Below, in pieces: positions 56,582 through 64,000 of a stretch of 64,000 nt of DNA. Every line of letters starts with the position of its first letter. Within the stretch, counting starts at the first letter, position 1. The position numbers and the translations under genes are program-made. The stretch spans positions 1 to 64,000 of the forward strand of contig CAJWFK010000013.1 in assembly GCA_913031125.1 (NCBI GenBank). The letters run 5' to 3'. Source of the stretch: an uncultured Woeseia sp. (GTDB lineage: Bacteria; Pseudomonadota; Gammaproteobacteria; Steroidobacterales; Woeseiaceae). Below the pieces are notes generated by a model that saw nothing but the letters and a program-made list of their open reading frames with translations, did no database searches and had not been told where the DNA came from.

Positions 56582-57235
56582 ATGCAGCAAATCGCCAAGA
56601 ATTTAAGTGAAATTCCCGCTATTAACCGTTTCTTGAGCTACTGCCGCGTTCGAACCGTGCCATCAAAGACTGTGATGATTCACGCCGGCGATCTACCCGA
56701 TGTGCTTTATTACATCGTCAAAGGTTCAGTCGCAGTGATGATTGAAGATGAGGATGGCAATGAAATGGTGTTGTCATACCTGAATAAGGGACAATTTTTC
56801 GGGGAAATGGGGCTCTTTTACGAACAGCCAACACGAAGTGCTTGGGTCCGCACCAGAACAGAGTGTGAAATCGCAGAAATGACTTATCCGCGCTTTCGTC
56901 AGATAGCGAGCGAAAGTCCGGGCTTGGTATTTGAACTCGCTACCCAACTTGCCACACGCCTTCATCGCACCAATAGCAAACTGGGAGATCTAGCATTTGT
57001 TGACGTAACGGGGCGTATTGCTCATGCAATCATGGATTTATGCAACGAACCAGATGCGATGACGCATCCCGACGGAATGCAGATCAAAGTTAGCCGGCAG
57101 GAATTGAGTCGCCTGGTCGGTTGCTCGCGTGAAATGGCTGGACGAGTTCTTAAAGTATTGGAAGAACAAGGCATGGTTTCAGCAAGCGGTAAAACTATTG
57201 TTGTCTTTGGTGTCAGACCTAACAGAACTCTCTAG
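56582..57235 (+). CDS. crp: cAMP receptor protein (Crp/Vfr)
   Basis: Global transcription activator of 217 residues. It has an N-terminal cyclic-nucleotide domain with FFGEMGLF (Glu75) and PTRSAWVR (Arg85, Ser86), the phosphate-binding pair for cAMP, and Thr130-Asn131 on the C helix. The winged helix-turn-helix at about 173-193 reads QELSRLVGCSREMAGRVLKVL. The recognition SRE-AGR is close to E. coli CRP and Pseudomonas Vfr, so the same TGTGA half-site is expected. Length and lineage favour a Vfr-like protein. Confidence 0.94.
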   Translation: MQQIAKNLSEIPAINRFLSYCRVRTVPSKTVMIHAGDLPDVLYYIVKGSVAVMIEDEDGNEMVLSYLNKGQFFGEMGLFYEQPTRSAWVRTRTECEIAEMTYPRFRQIASESPGLVFELATQLATRLHRTNSKLGDLAFVDVTGRIAHAIMDLCNEPDAMTHPDGMQIKVSRQELSRLVGCSREMAGRVLKVLEEQGMVSASGKTIVVFGVRPNRTL

Positions 57236-57311
57236 TTGTCTGATAGACAACCAATACGAAAAAAATCAAATAAGCTGCCTCACGAAATAAATTTCGTTTT
57301 CGTCAGACAAC
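57235..57311 (+). other. Structured element downstream of crp
   Basis: Nested inverted repeats right after the crp stop: GTTGTCTGA (57235-57243) pairs perfectly with TCAGACAAC (57303-57311). The small palindrome TTGTCT-GAT-AGACAA spans 57236-57250, and ACGAAA-TAAA-TTTCGT (57282-57297), followed by four T's in all, lies inside. It may be the crp terminator, a 3'-UTR structure, or a binding site for a dimeric regulator of the next gene. Confidence 0.4.
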
Positions 57312-57339
57312 ACATTTATACATATTTTCCGATCAAGTC

Positions 57340-57366
57340 TTGACACATTTAAGTTGACCGTAGACT
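57340..57366 (+). promoter_or_regulatory. Possible promoter of the racemase-like gene
   Basis: A perfect TTGACA at 57340-57345 is followed 15 bases later by TAGACT (four of six to TATAAT). A start near 57373 would place the upstream GTG (57376) at the very 5' end, which favours the ATG at 57406 for the gene. Confidence 0.4.
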
Positions 57367-57405
57367 CTAGTATTTGTGCTAGAAAACTCTAACGGGAAGT
57401 TTGCG

Positions 57406-58197
57406 ATGAACTCCTTGCGTGATTCTGCTATTGAGAAAATTGTCAGCCGTAAAAATCACTCTTGTTATGGTATGGGCTTGGGCATCATGATTCTGGATGA
57501 TGTTTACCCCGGTCTACCGGGTGATGTAAGAAATGCCAGTGCATGGCCATATCCAATCCAATATGAAATTCTCGAAAATATAGATATAAAAGCCCTCTGC
57601 TATGCAAATAATATAGAACTAGCGAGTTATCTAGATACAATAATAAAAGCGGCAAAAAAATTAGAGAATATAGGGTGTCGGGCGGTTGCCGCAGAGTGTG
57701 GATTTTTCTCATTTTTTCAGGAAAAGGTAGCAGCAACGCTCTCTATTCCAACATTTATGTCCTCTTTGCTACAGGTTCCTTGGGCCCAACAACTCATTGG
57801 TCCTGAAAAAAAAGTCGCCATCATCACCTCTGATGCCGAACTAACTGATGAGCATCTGACCGCAGTTGGAATCTCACTCGATTCAAACTTTGAAGTTGTT
57901 GATCTCGACAAACGTATTGAGAATCAGGAATTTAATAAGCTATGGGAGGGGTCATATGGTCGTCCACGAAATCCTTCACTTCGTTATACCGTTGCCGAAA
58001 AACAGATTGTAGAGGCTATCACCGCTTACGTAGATGAAACTCCGGAAGTGGGCTCTTTAGTGTTAGAGTGCACAGGTTATCCACCCTTCGCACGCGCAAT
58101 TCAGCGCTCGGTTGATTTACCCATTTATAGCTGGGGAACACTTCTCGATTACGCCTGGTCAGTTGTAGTCCATCGAGACTATTACGGTCATGTATGA
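57406..58197 (+). CDS. Asp/Glu/hydantoin racemase superfamily protein
   Basis: A 263-residue protein with the two-domain aspartate/glutamate racemase fold. The two cysteines expected in the active site are in VAAECGFFSFF (about residue 108) and VLECTGYPPF (about 226), symmetric as in the cofactor-independent racemases. Long relatives of this type are usually annotated only as aspartate/glutamate racemase family, and many act on other acids such as maleate, arylmalonate or hydantoin. The substrate here is unknown. A GTG at 57376 would add ten residues. It is convergent with the tandem unknown genes. Confidence 0.72.
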   Translation: MNSLRDSAIEKIVSRKNHSCYGMGLGIMILDDVYPGLPGDVRNASAWPYPIQYEILENIDIKALCYANNIELASYLDTIIKAAKKLENIGCRAVAAECGFFSFFQEKVAATLSIPTFMSSLLQVPWAQQLIGPEKKVAIITSDAELTDEHLTAVGISLDSNFEVVDLDKRIENQEFNKLWEGSYGRPRNPSLRYTVAEKQIVEAITAYVDETPEVGSLVLECTGYPPFARAIQRSVDLPIYSWGTLLDYAWSVVVHRDYYGHV

Positions 58198-58229
58198 AAT
58201 CAGAAATTCTATGGCGTCCCTCAACGGGT

Positions 58230-59084
58230 TTAACTAACGAAAGGTATATGTCTCAAACTATCTGAAATATCTACGGGTGCAACGGAAACATAACGCGCCA
58301 TCCCGCCCATCATCGCATCACCGCCAATCCCATATTCACTGTCGTATCCATACAAATGGAAATCATCATCGCCAGTCCCCCAACCACCATGGTTACCAGC
58401 CAGGAAAATCACTCGAGTTTGGGGCTCATTTGGGTCAACCCTATTGTATGGATGCCAAACGCCCATCTTCTTTGTATTGTAGCGATCACGGTATTTATCA
58501 AGATAGGCGTTATTAGCCTCAACCCCGCCAGCCCGAACAATCATGTTCGGATCATCTTTTAAGATCTCAAATTCTTCATAACCTCTCAAAGATTGTCGTG
58601 CGAGTTCATAATCTATGATGACGCCATACCGAATCGGAGGCAGGTCACTAATACCCTGTTTGAACTCTTCATATGGGTAAACCGGAACTTCAGTCCCATC
58701 AGGCAGCTTACCTTCCAATACATCACGTGCCTCTTGCTGAGTTATCTTTCCCGCATATTGACCGGTAAACCCATCAACATTAGAACGGTCCACACTTGCT
58801 CGGTATACCCGTTCGTAACGTTCTGGAGATGCAAATATACCGCCCCCATGAATTGCTACAATGACATGATTGCCCTGGGGCGTTGTTACAACACTCTCTT
58901 CTGAGTAAGACGTAAACCACGTATTCCAGATAATATTGTCGTAGTCAGCGTGCGTTCTGGCATGCAGCAATTGCGGCATGGATGCTACAAAACCCTCTTC
59001 ACCGGCATAAGTAAGTGCACGTTCTAAAGCGCTGGACATATGGGATTCAAAGACGATTTCGCCTTCCATTTGAACGTCCTTCAT
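58230..59084 (-). CDS. Unknown-family protein, copy A of a tandem pair
   Basis: A 284-residue protein I do not recognise. It has no signal peptide, no membrane segment and no cysteines in conserved motifs. It is closely similar along its whole length to the gene just upstream (59116-59991). Shared blocks are GFVASMPQL-HAR (about 32-44), NTWF-SYSEE, TPQGNHV followed by IHGGGI-ASPER (about 68-90), LPDGTEVPVYP (about 129-139), YGVI-DYELARQS, LKDDPNMI and a closing ARYV-VAP segment. Such strict conservation of polar and glycine blocks suggests a real catalytic or binding function. AGGAAG precedes the ATG. It is the last gene in the rpe direction and convergent with the racemase-like gene. Confidence 0.75.
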   Translation of the reverse strand: MKDVQMEGEIVFESHMSSALERALTYAGEEGFVASMPQLLHARTHADYDNIIWNTWFTSYSEESVVTTPQGNHVIVAIHGGGIFASPERYERVYRASVDRSNVDGFTGQYAGKITQQEARDVLEGKLPDGTEVPVYPYEEFKQGISDLPPIRYGVIIDYELARQSLRGYEEFEILKDDPNMIVRAGGVEANNAYLDKYRDRYNTKKMGVWHPYNRVDPNEPQTRVIFLAGNHGGWGTGDDDFHLYGYDSEYGIGGDAMMGGMARYVSVAPVDISDSLRHIPFVS

Positions 59085-59115
59085 TTCATCTTCCTATGCA
59101 TATTGAAAACTCTGT

Positions 59116-59991
59116 TCAACTGCCGAACGACAAATATCGCAGGCTTGTTGATGGGTCGTAAGGTGCCACCGCAACATAGCGCGCGATTCCTCCTCCGCCG
59201 CCGCCGTCACCGCTTAGACCATAATCGCTGTTATAGCCGTATTCTCTCTGCTTACGTGAAGCGGTATCGAAATCATCGGCATCGCTTCCTTGACCGCCCC
59301 GATTGCCAGCCAACGTCAGCAGCCTCGTTTGTGGTTGCTCCGGTCCAATACGGTTGTAGGCATGCCAATGCCCCATCACTTTGGTGTTATTACGACGCTG
59401 ATACTTGTCAAGATAGGAAATAGCCGCTTCGGTACCGCCAACTCGGGCAATCATGTTCGGATCATCCTTCAGCACCTCAAAATCTACGTATCCACTGAAA
59501 GATTGCCTGGCCAGCTCATAGTCAAGAATCACGCCGTAGCGCATAGGTAAATCATTAATGCCTTGTTTGAATTCTGCAAATGGGTAAACAGGTACCTCGG
59601 TTCCATCCGGTAGCCTGCCCTCTAGAACTTCATGCGCCTCGTGTTCGCTAATCTTAGCGGCGAATTGTCCCGTGAAACCGTGTTCGCTGCGGTGATCCGT
59701 ACTGGCGTAATACATCTTCTTAAATCTTTCTGGAGAAGCGTAAATACCGCCGCCGTGAATCACCACCACAACATGATTACCTTGCGGCGTAACCACTACA
59801 TTTTCTTCAGAGTACGAGTTGAACCAAGTGTTCCATAATATGTTGTCATATGATGCATTGGTTCGTGCGTGTATTAACTGCGGCATCGATGCCACAAAAC
59901 CCTTTTGCCCAGCATGTATAATAGCTCGCTCCAATGCGACCACCCTTTGGGATTCGAAGAAAATCTTCGCTTCCATTTCAACATTGTTCAT
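59116..59991 (-). CDS. Unknown-family protein, copy B of a tandem pair
   Basis: A 291-residue paralog of the 58230-59084 gene, with more than half of aligned residues identical by eye and the same start pattern (MEMEA-I-FES-like). It differs mainly near the C-terminus, where about eight extra residues (DTASRKQRE region) and a glycine run GDGGGGGGIARY appear. It lacks a signal peptide. It begins 23 bases after the rpe stop on the same strand, and copy A begins 31 bases after it, so djlA-rpe-B-A may be one transcript. No known domain is evident to me; the HGGG motif resembles an oxyanion-hole motif of some hydrolases, but there is no matching GxSxG. Confidence 0.75.
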   Translation of the reverse strand: MNNVEMEAKIFFESQRVVALERAIIHAGQKGFVASMPQLIHARTNASYDNILWNTWFNSYSEENVVVTPQGNHVVVVIHGGGIYASPERFKKMYYASTDHRSEHGFTGQFAAKISEHEAHEVLEGRLPDGTEVPVYPFAEFKQGINDLPMRYGVILDYELARQSFSGYVDFEVLKDDPNMIARVGGTEAAISYLDKYQRRNNTKVMGHWHAYNRIGPEQPQTRLLTLAGNRGGQGSDADDFDTASRKQREYGYNSDYGLSGDGGGGGGIARYVAVAPYDPSTSLRYLSFGS

Positions 59992-60014
59992 TCTATTTCT
60001 TGCCTAAGTATTTG

Positions 60015-60692
60015 TTAGCTTCCGGTACGTGCAGCTTTAATTTCTGCTTTCATCTTTGCGATTGTAGCCGAGTAGTCTAGACTGCCAAAAATCGCCGAAC
60101 CTGCTACAAAGGTATCGGCACCTGCAGCCGCTATATTTTTAATATTGTCAACTTTTACCCCGCCATCTATCTCCAAGCGAATTTCCTTACCACTCTGATC
60201 TATGAGTTTCCGCACGGTTTCCAATTTAGAAAGAGAAGAATCGATAAACTTCTGCCCACCAAATCCGGGATTAACGGACATTAAAAGAATGATGTCGAGG
60301 TCTTCAAGCACGTGTTCCAACCAATCTAAAGGTGTAGCGGGATTGAATACCAGACCAGCCTTACATCCATTATCATGAATCATACCTATAGTACGATGTA
60401 CATGACGGCTAGCCTCTGGATGAAATGTTATGTAATTTGCACCAGCTCCTGCAAAGTCGGGAATTATGTTATCCACTGGCTCGACCATAAGGTGCACGTC
60501 AATTGGTGCCTGTATTCCAAAGTCGCGCAAAGATTTGCAGATCATCGGACCTATAGTTAAGTTGGGGACAAAATGATTATCCATCACGTCGAAGTGGATA
60601 ATGTCAGCTCCGGCATCCAAAACGGCAGAGACATCTTCACCTAGTCGAGCGAAATCAGCAGAAAGAATAGAGGGCGCGATCAAAGGTTTCAC
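60015..60692 (-). CDS. rpe: Ribulose-phosphate 3-epimerase
   Basis: Interconverts ribulose 5-phosphate and xylulose 5-phosphate in the pentose phosphate pathway. It is a TIM barrel of 225 residues. [34 protein letters not shown] (metal-binding His and catalytic Asp), [20 protein letters not shown] and LEIDGGVK are all intact. The downstream gph/trpS genes of enterics are replaced here by the two unknown paralogs. Confidence 0.95.
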   Translation of the reverse strand: MKPLIAPSILSADFARLGEDVSAVLDAGADIIHFDVMDNHFVPNLTIGPMICKSLRDFGIQAPIDVHLMVEPVDNIIPDFAGAGANYITFHPEASRHVHRTIGMIHDNGCKAGLVFNPATPLDWLEHVLEDLDIILLMSVNPGFGGQKFIDSSLSKLETVRKLIDQSGKEIRLEIDGGVKVDNIKNIAAAGADTFVAGSAIFGSLDYSATIAKMKAEIKAARTGS

Positions 60693-60732
60693 GGGATATT
60701 CCTTTTTCTTGTAAGAACCAACTTTAACAAAT

Positions 60733-61536
60733 TTATCGAATGCTTCTCCGAGTCTTTAACAATTCATAGGCAGTGCGGACTTCTCGCGTGCGCCTCTCTG
60801 CTTCTGCTATCGCCGCTGGATCAGGATTCGCAGGCGCTAGCTTATCAGGATGGTTACGATTCATCAGACGACGGTAAGCTTTTTTTATTTCATCATTAGA
60901 CGATGATCTATTTACCCCCAGACACTTGTATGCTTCATCAACCCGCAAATTATCAGCATTACCAGCGGGTGAATGACGAAAACCGCTTTGTGCCCGCAGC
61001 ATTGCTTCGAGCTGTGCAAGTTCTAGATGGCTTATCTGCATTTCCCGGCCAATGGTCCAAACTACAGCCCTCTGATTTTCGTTCATCTTATTGTCATTTA
61101 ACACAAATTCCATCAACAGTTTAAGGAAAAGCACCCTATATTCTCGTTGCCTTCCATCTCGCTGCCGTAATTGACGAATTCTAGCTTTGAGCGGATAAGA
61201 TGAATTCTTGCCTTGTTCAAAATAATCAATTGCTGCTCGCTTTTCAGCTGCTCCTAGACCCAATTTATCCATCAATATTCGAGCTGCTTGGATTTCCTCC
61301 TCCGTTACCCTGCCATCAGCCTTCGCAATATGCCCCATAGCTTGGAAGAGGTTCTCAAAAAATTCCGGTGAAAATTGACGGATCCGATCGTTTGAAGACT
61401 CCGAGCCAACGCGATTGAATGTTTTTGCAATCCCACGATCAAACTGGTGACCGAGAATGAGGCCTAAGAGCACAATAAAAGGCTTACCCGTCGCAAGCCC
61501 AATAATTGCACCGAAAATTTTCCCCCAATGATTCAT
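60733..61536 (-). CDS. djlA: Co-chaperone DjlA (membrane-anchored J-domain protein)
   Basis: A 267-residue type III J protein. It has an N-terminal membrane segment (about 5-30, glycine-rich [22 protein letters not shown]), a TerB-like helical domain (about 60-180) beginning [28 protein letters not shown], and a C-terminal J domain with the HPD motif in [15 protein letters not shown]. It recruits DnaK to the inner membrane. I use the ATG at 61536; a TTG four codons earlier is possible. Confidence 0.9.
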   Translation of the reverse strand: MNHWGKIFGAIIGLATGKPFIVLLGLILGHQFDRGIAKTFNRVGSESSNDRIRQFSPEFFENLFQAMGHIAKADGRVTEEEIQAARILMDKLGLGAAEKRAAIDYFEQGKNSSYPLKARIRQLRQRDGRQREYRVLFLKLLMEFVLNDNKMNENQRAVVWTIGREMQISHLELAQLEAMLRAQSGFRHSPAGNADNLRVDEAYKCLGVNRSSSNDEIKKAYRRLMNRNHPDKLAPANPDPAAIAEAERRTREVRTAYELLKTRRSIR

Positions 61537-61662
61537 ATTTTTATACAAAAGCTGCGCATATAGTAATGCTAACTGCAGGAGCTTATTATTCCCACCAACT
61601 TTACTTGCGTGTGTGGATCGTAACCGCCATTATTTGTCATGAGATAAGACTAAAACGTTTTC

Positions 61663-62553
61663 ATGCCAGATACTGACCCCCTCTTTAATTCAATAATCCC
61701 TGAATTGTCCAGAATTGGTCGCGGAAAAGTTCGTGACATTTATGCTGTAGATCAACACCACTTGGTTATTGTTACAACGGACCGTCTATCTGCCTATGAC
61801 GTTGTTTTGCCAAACCCTATAGAGGGCAAAGGAGAGGTACTTAACAAATTATCAAATTTTTGGTTTGAAATGATGGAGGACCTTATTCCAAATCACCTCA
61901 CCGGAATATCTTTAGGGTCGGTAATCTCGGACCAAGAACTAGCCAATACGCTTGAATTGCGAAGTACTGTTGTCCGCCGCCTAAAGCCTTTGCCGGTCGA
62001 GGCGGTAGTTCGAGGCTACCTTATAGGTTCTGGCTGGAGAGACTACCAAAGTACAGGTGAAATATGTGGAATCAGCCTGCCCAAGGGACTAAAACAAGCC
62101 TCACAACTACCTACACCTATCTTTACTCCAGCAACCAAAGCTGAAGCCGGAGATCACGATGAAAATATCAGTTATTCCGAACTCCAATTCATTATAGGAG
62201 AAAAATTAGCTTCCCTAATTCGTGACCATTCAATCCAGATTTATGAGCGAGCAGCAGCACATGCACTTGACCGGAACATAATCATAGCGGATACCAAATT
62301 TGAGTTCGGTCAGGATACGGAAGGACGCCTATATATTATCGACGAAATTTTGACACCTGATTCGTCGCGATTTTGGCCGCTATCAGATTACAAGGCAGGT
62401 ATCAGCCCTCCAAGTTATGATAAACAATTTGTTCGTGACCATCTCGATACCCTGGACTGGGACAAAACTGCTCCAGGACCTAAGCTTCCTAATGAAGTAC
62501 TGGAACTGACAAGTAAAAAGTATCGTGAGGCACTCGATATTTTAACTACCTAG
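61663..62553 (+). CDS. purC: SAICAR synthase
   Basis: Adds aspartate to CAIR in purine biosynthesis, using ATP. It has 296 residues, the longer form of the family found in many gammaproteobacteria and yeast rather than the 237-residue E. coli form. GKVRDIYAVDQHHLVIVTTDRLSAYDVVLPNPIEGKGEVLN and the later IIADTKFEFG and EILTPDSSRFWP are diagnostic. It diverges from djlA over 126 bases. Confidence 0.95.
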   Translation: MPDTDPLFNSIIPELSRIGRGKVRDIYAVDQHHLVIVTTDRLSAYDVVLPNPIEGKGEVLNKLSNFWFEMMEDLIPNHLTGISLGSVISDQELANTLELRSTVVRRLKPLPVEAVVRGYLIGSGWRDYQSTGEICGISLPKGLKQASQLPTPIFTPATKAEAGDHDENISYSELQFIIGEKLASLIRDHSIQIYERAAAHALDRNIIIADTKFEFGQDTEGRLYIIDEILTPDSSRFWPLSDYKAGISPPSYDKQFVRDHLDTLDWDKTAPGPKLPNEVLELTSKKYREALDILTT

Positions 62554-62595
62554 GACTAGGACCTAAGAGAAGCTGACCGAGATTACACTCCTATT

Positions 62596-63909
62596 GTGAC
62601 AAACACTATTCGGAAAATGCTTGATGAACTAATCTGGGAGACACGATTAGAAAGAACAGGTTTCTTTGGCAAAATCTCAACCACCACGCTTCGCTATTTC
62701 TACGCAATGACACGCGATTTTTTCTCTGGTCAGCTTACCATGCGCGCAATGAGCCTAGTCTATACGACCCTACTTTCCATAGTACCTCTACTGGCATTCA
62801 GCTTCGCTGTTTTAAAGGGTATAGGTGTATTTAGTGAACTCGAACCTTATCTTAACAACCTCTTAGCGCCACTAGGGGAGCAAGGTGAAAATATTACCAA
62901 TCAAGTATTAACGCTGGTAGATAACGTGCAAGGATCAGTACTAGGTGGACTCGGCCTCGCATTTTTCCTCTACACAGCAATAAGCACTGTTCAAAAGGTG
63001 GAAGATAGTTTTAATTACACATGGTATGTAACCAAATCCCGCAATTTCGCCAGACGTTTCACCGAATATTTAATCGTACTTTTAGTCGGCCCCCTGCTAA
63101 TGGTGACAGCTTTAGGAATACTCACCTCTATTCAAAGCACAACAGTTGTGCGATGGGTCATCACGAACGAAGCACTGGGACCAATATTCGTATTGGGCGG
63201 ACAACTAGTCCCATACATGATGATTTCTAGCGTGTTTACCTTTCTGTACATGTTTCTACCTAACTCTAAAGTGAATTTCTCTTCTGCCCTCATCGGTGGT
63301 GTTGCTGGTGGATTTATGTGGGCTACCGTAAGCGCAATTTTCGCTGCATTTGTCATCTACGCAACCCGTATCCAGCAAATCTATGCTGGATTCGCGGTAG
63401 CACTCATGTCGCTAATCTGGCTATACCTTAATTGGCTCATTTTACTAATTGGCGCGCAGCTAGCTTTCTACCATCAACGACCCGCTTTTCTGCGTACCGG
63501 ACGTCAGGAACCGCGTTTATCCAATGACGTGCGCGAACGCATCGCGCTTAATATCATGTTTTTAGCAGGAAAATCCTTTCTAACGGAAAAAAATGAAAGC
63601 ACTATCGAAAAAATAAGCACAGAATTGGGAATTCCGGCAATTGCAATTTCACCAATCGTTGAGGCCCTTGAAAAAGCAGGCCTAGTTAAGACAACTGTTA
63701 AAGAAGAAATTCTTCCCGGCAAAGATATGGCTAGTATAAAACTAAGTGATATTTTAGATATCGTGCGATCACAAGGTGAGACTGGTTCCCATCAAACACC
63801 TCAGTGGACCACAAAAATCGATGATATTTGCAACGATCTGGACGTTGCGATCAGCAACGTGATTGATAATCAATCTCTTGCCAGTTTGCTCAAGGAAACG
63901 AGTACCTAG
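62596..63909 (+). CDS. yihY: YihY/BrkB-family inner-membrane protein
   Basis: A 437-residue protein with six predicted membrane segments (about 40-275) and a C-terminal cytoplasmic domain that looks like a winged helix (about 310-380). AMSLVYTTLLSIVPLLAFSFAVLKGIGVF, YTRIQQIYAGFAVALMSLIWLYLNWLILLIGAQLAF-type signatures define the UPF0761 family, once mislabelled ribonuclease BN. Its function is not known. The start is GTG, 42 bases after purC. Confidence 0.88.
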   Translation: MTNTIRKMLDELIWETRLERTGFFGKISTTTLRYFYAMTRDFFSGQLTMRAMSLVYTTLLSIVPLLAFSFAVLKGIGVFSELEPYLNNLLAPLGEQGENITNQVLTLVDNVQGSVLGGLGLAFFLYTAISTVQKVEDSFNYTWYVTKSRNFARRFTEYLIVLLVGPLLMVTALGILTSIQSTTVVRWVITNEALGPIFVLGGQLVPYMMISSVFTFLYMFLPNSKVNFSSALIGGVAGGFMWATVSAIFAAFVIYATRIQQIYAGFAVALMSLIWLYLNWLILLIGAQLAFYHQRPAFLRTGRQEPRLSNDVRERIALNIMFLAGKSFLTEKNESTIEKISTELGIPAIAISPIVEALEKAGLVKTTVKEEILPGKDMASIKLSDILDIVRSQGETGSHQTPQWTTKIDDICNDLDVAISNVIDNQSLASLLKETST

Positions 63910-63927
63910 TAAAGTAAAAATTATTGA

Positions 63928-64000
63928 TCATGCGCCAGCAATCTTCATTTGCTCAACCAGTAATGAGCCACACTGAATTCCCCCACGAAGATCTACGTCG
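63928..64000 (-). CDS. C-terminal end of a clipped gene
   Basis: An open frame enters from the right edge on the minus strand and stops at TGA (63930-63928) after 24 codons ending in EQMKIAGA. The peptide has a protein-like composition and lies tail-to-tail with the YihY gene, 18 bases away, but it is too short to identify. A competing plus-strand frame starts at the ATG at 63930. Confidence 0.35.
   Translation of the reverse strand, partial: DVDLRGGIQCGSLLVEQMKIAGA

Overview
The window reads as one uninterrupted stretch of chromosome from an uncultured, probably marine, gammaproteobacterium. The evidence is gene order: mreBCD-mrdAB-mltB-rlpA-dacA-ybeD-lipB; lptD-surA-pdxA-rsmA-apaG-apaH; ubiH-pepP-ygfB facing zapA-ssrS(6S RNA)-ygfA; rplM-rpsI; thyA-folA-lgt. 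Base composition is moderately AT-rich. It is not an enteric: it has GatCAB, Coq7 instead of UbiF, and the MurU/AmgK cell-wall recycling route. Coding density is very high, with many ATGA-type overlaps and many GTG/TTG starts. I see no insertion sequence, prophage, CRISPR array or rRNA operon.

Layout. 0-9 kb: one-carbon and sulfur metabolism (homocysteine methyltransferase, cystathionine beta-synthase-like enzyme), cyclopropane fatty acid synthase, prmC-ppiB-moeB, and gatCAB. 9-18.5 kb: an unbroken plus-strand cell-shape and peptidoglycan cluster ending in lipB. 18.5-30 kb: murU-amgK (minus) divergent from lptD-surA-pdxA-rsmA-apaG-apaH, which runs directly into four genes of lower kynurenine/3-hydroxyanthranilate catabolism (RidA-like deaminase, 3-hydroxyanthranilate dioxygenase, ACMS decarboxylase, kynureninase). 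30-34 kb: folA-thyA-lgt and a DUF255 thioredoxin-domain protein.

34-47.7 kb is the accessory part. It is rich in exported enzymes: a beta-lactamase-family serine hydrolase, a prolyl oligopeptidase, a Tat-exported HisC-like aminotransferase, a 932-residue HtrA-type protease with the double-protease plan of yeast Nma111, a DUF885 peptidase-like protein, and a lipoprotein PQQ-dependent dehydrogenase with a fused cytochrome c. A cytoplasmic reductive-dehalogenase-like iron-sulfur protein follows.

47.7-57 kb returns to housekeeping genes: two ubiquinone-type hydroxylases, pepP, ygfB, a small coiled-coil protein, zapA, 6S RNA, ygfA, rpiA, tRNA-Gln(CUG), rpsI, rplM, coq7 and crp. 57-60 kb holds the least explained material: an Asp/Glu-racemase-superfamily protein and two tandem, closely related proteins of a family I do not recognise, lying directly downstream of rpe on the same strand. 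djlA, purC, a YihY-family membrane protein and a clipped gene end close the window.

The strongest candidates for something undescribed are the tandem unknown paralogs at 58230-59991, followed by the Nma111-like protease, the exported aminotransferase and the dehalogenase-like protein.
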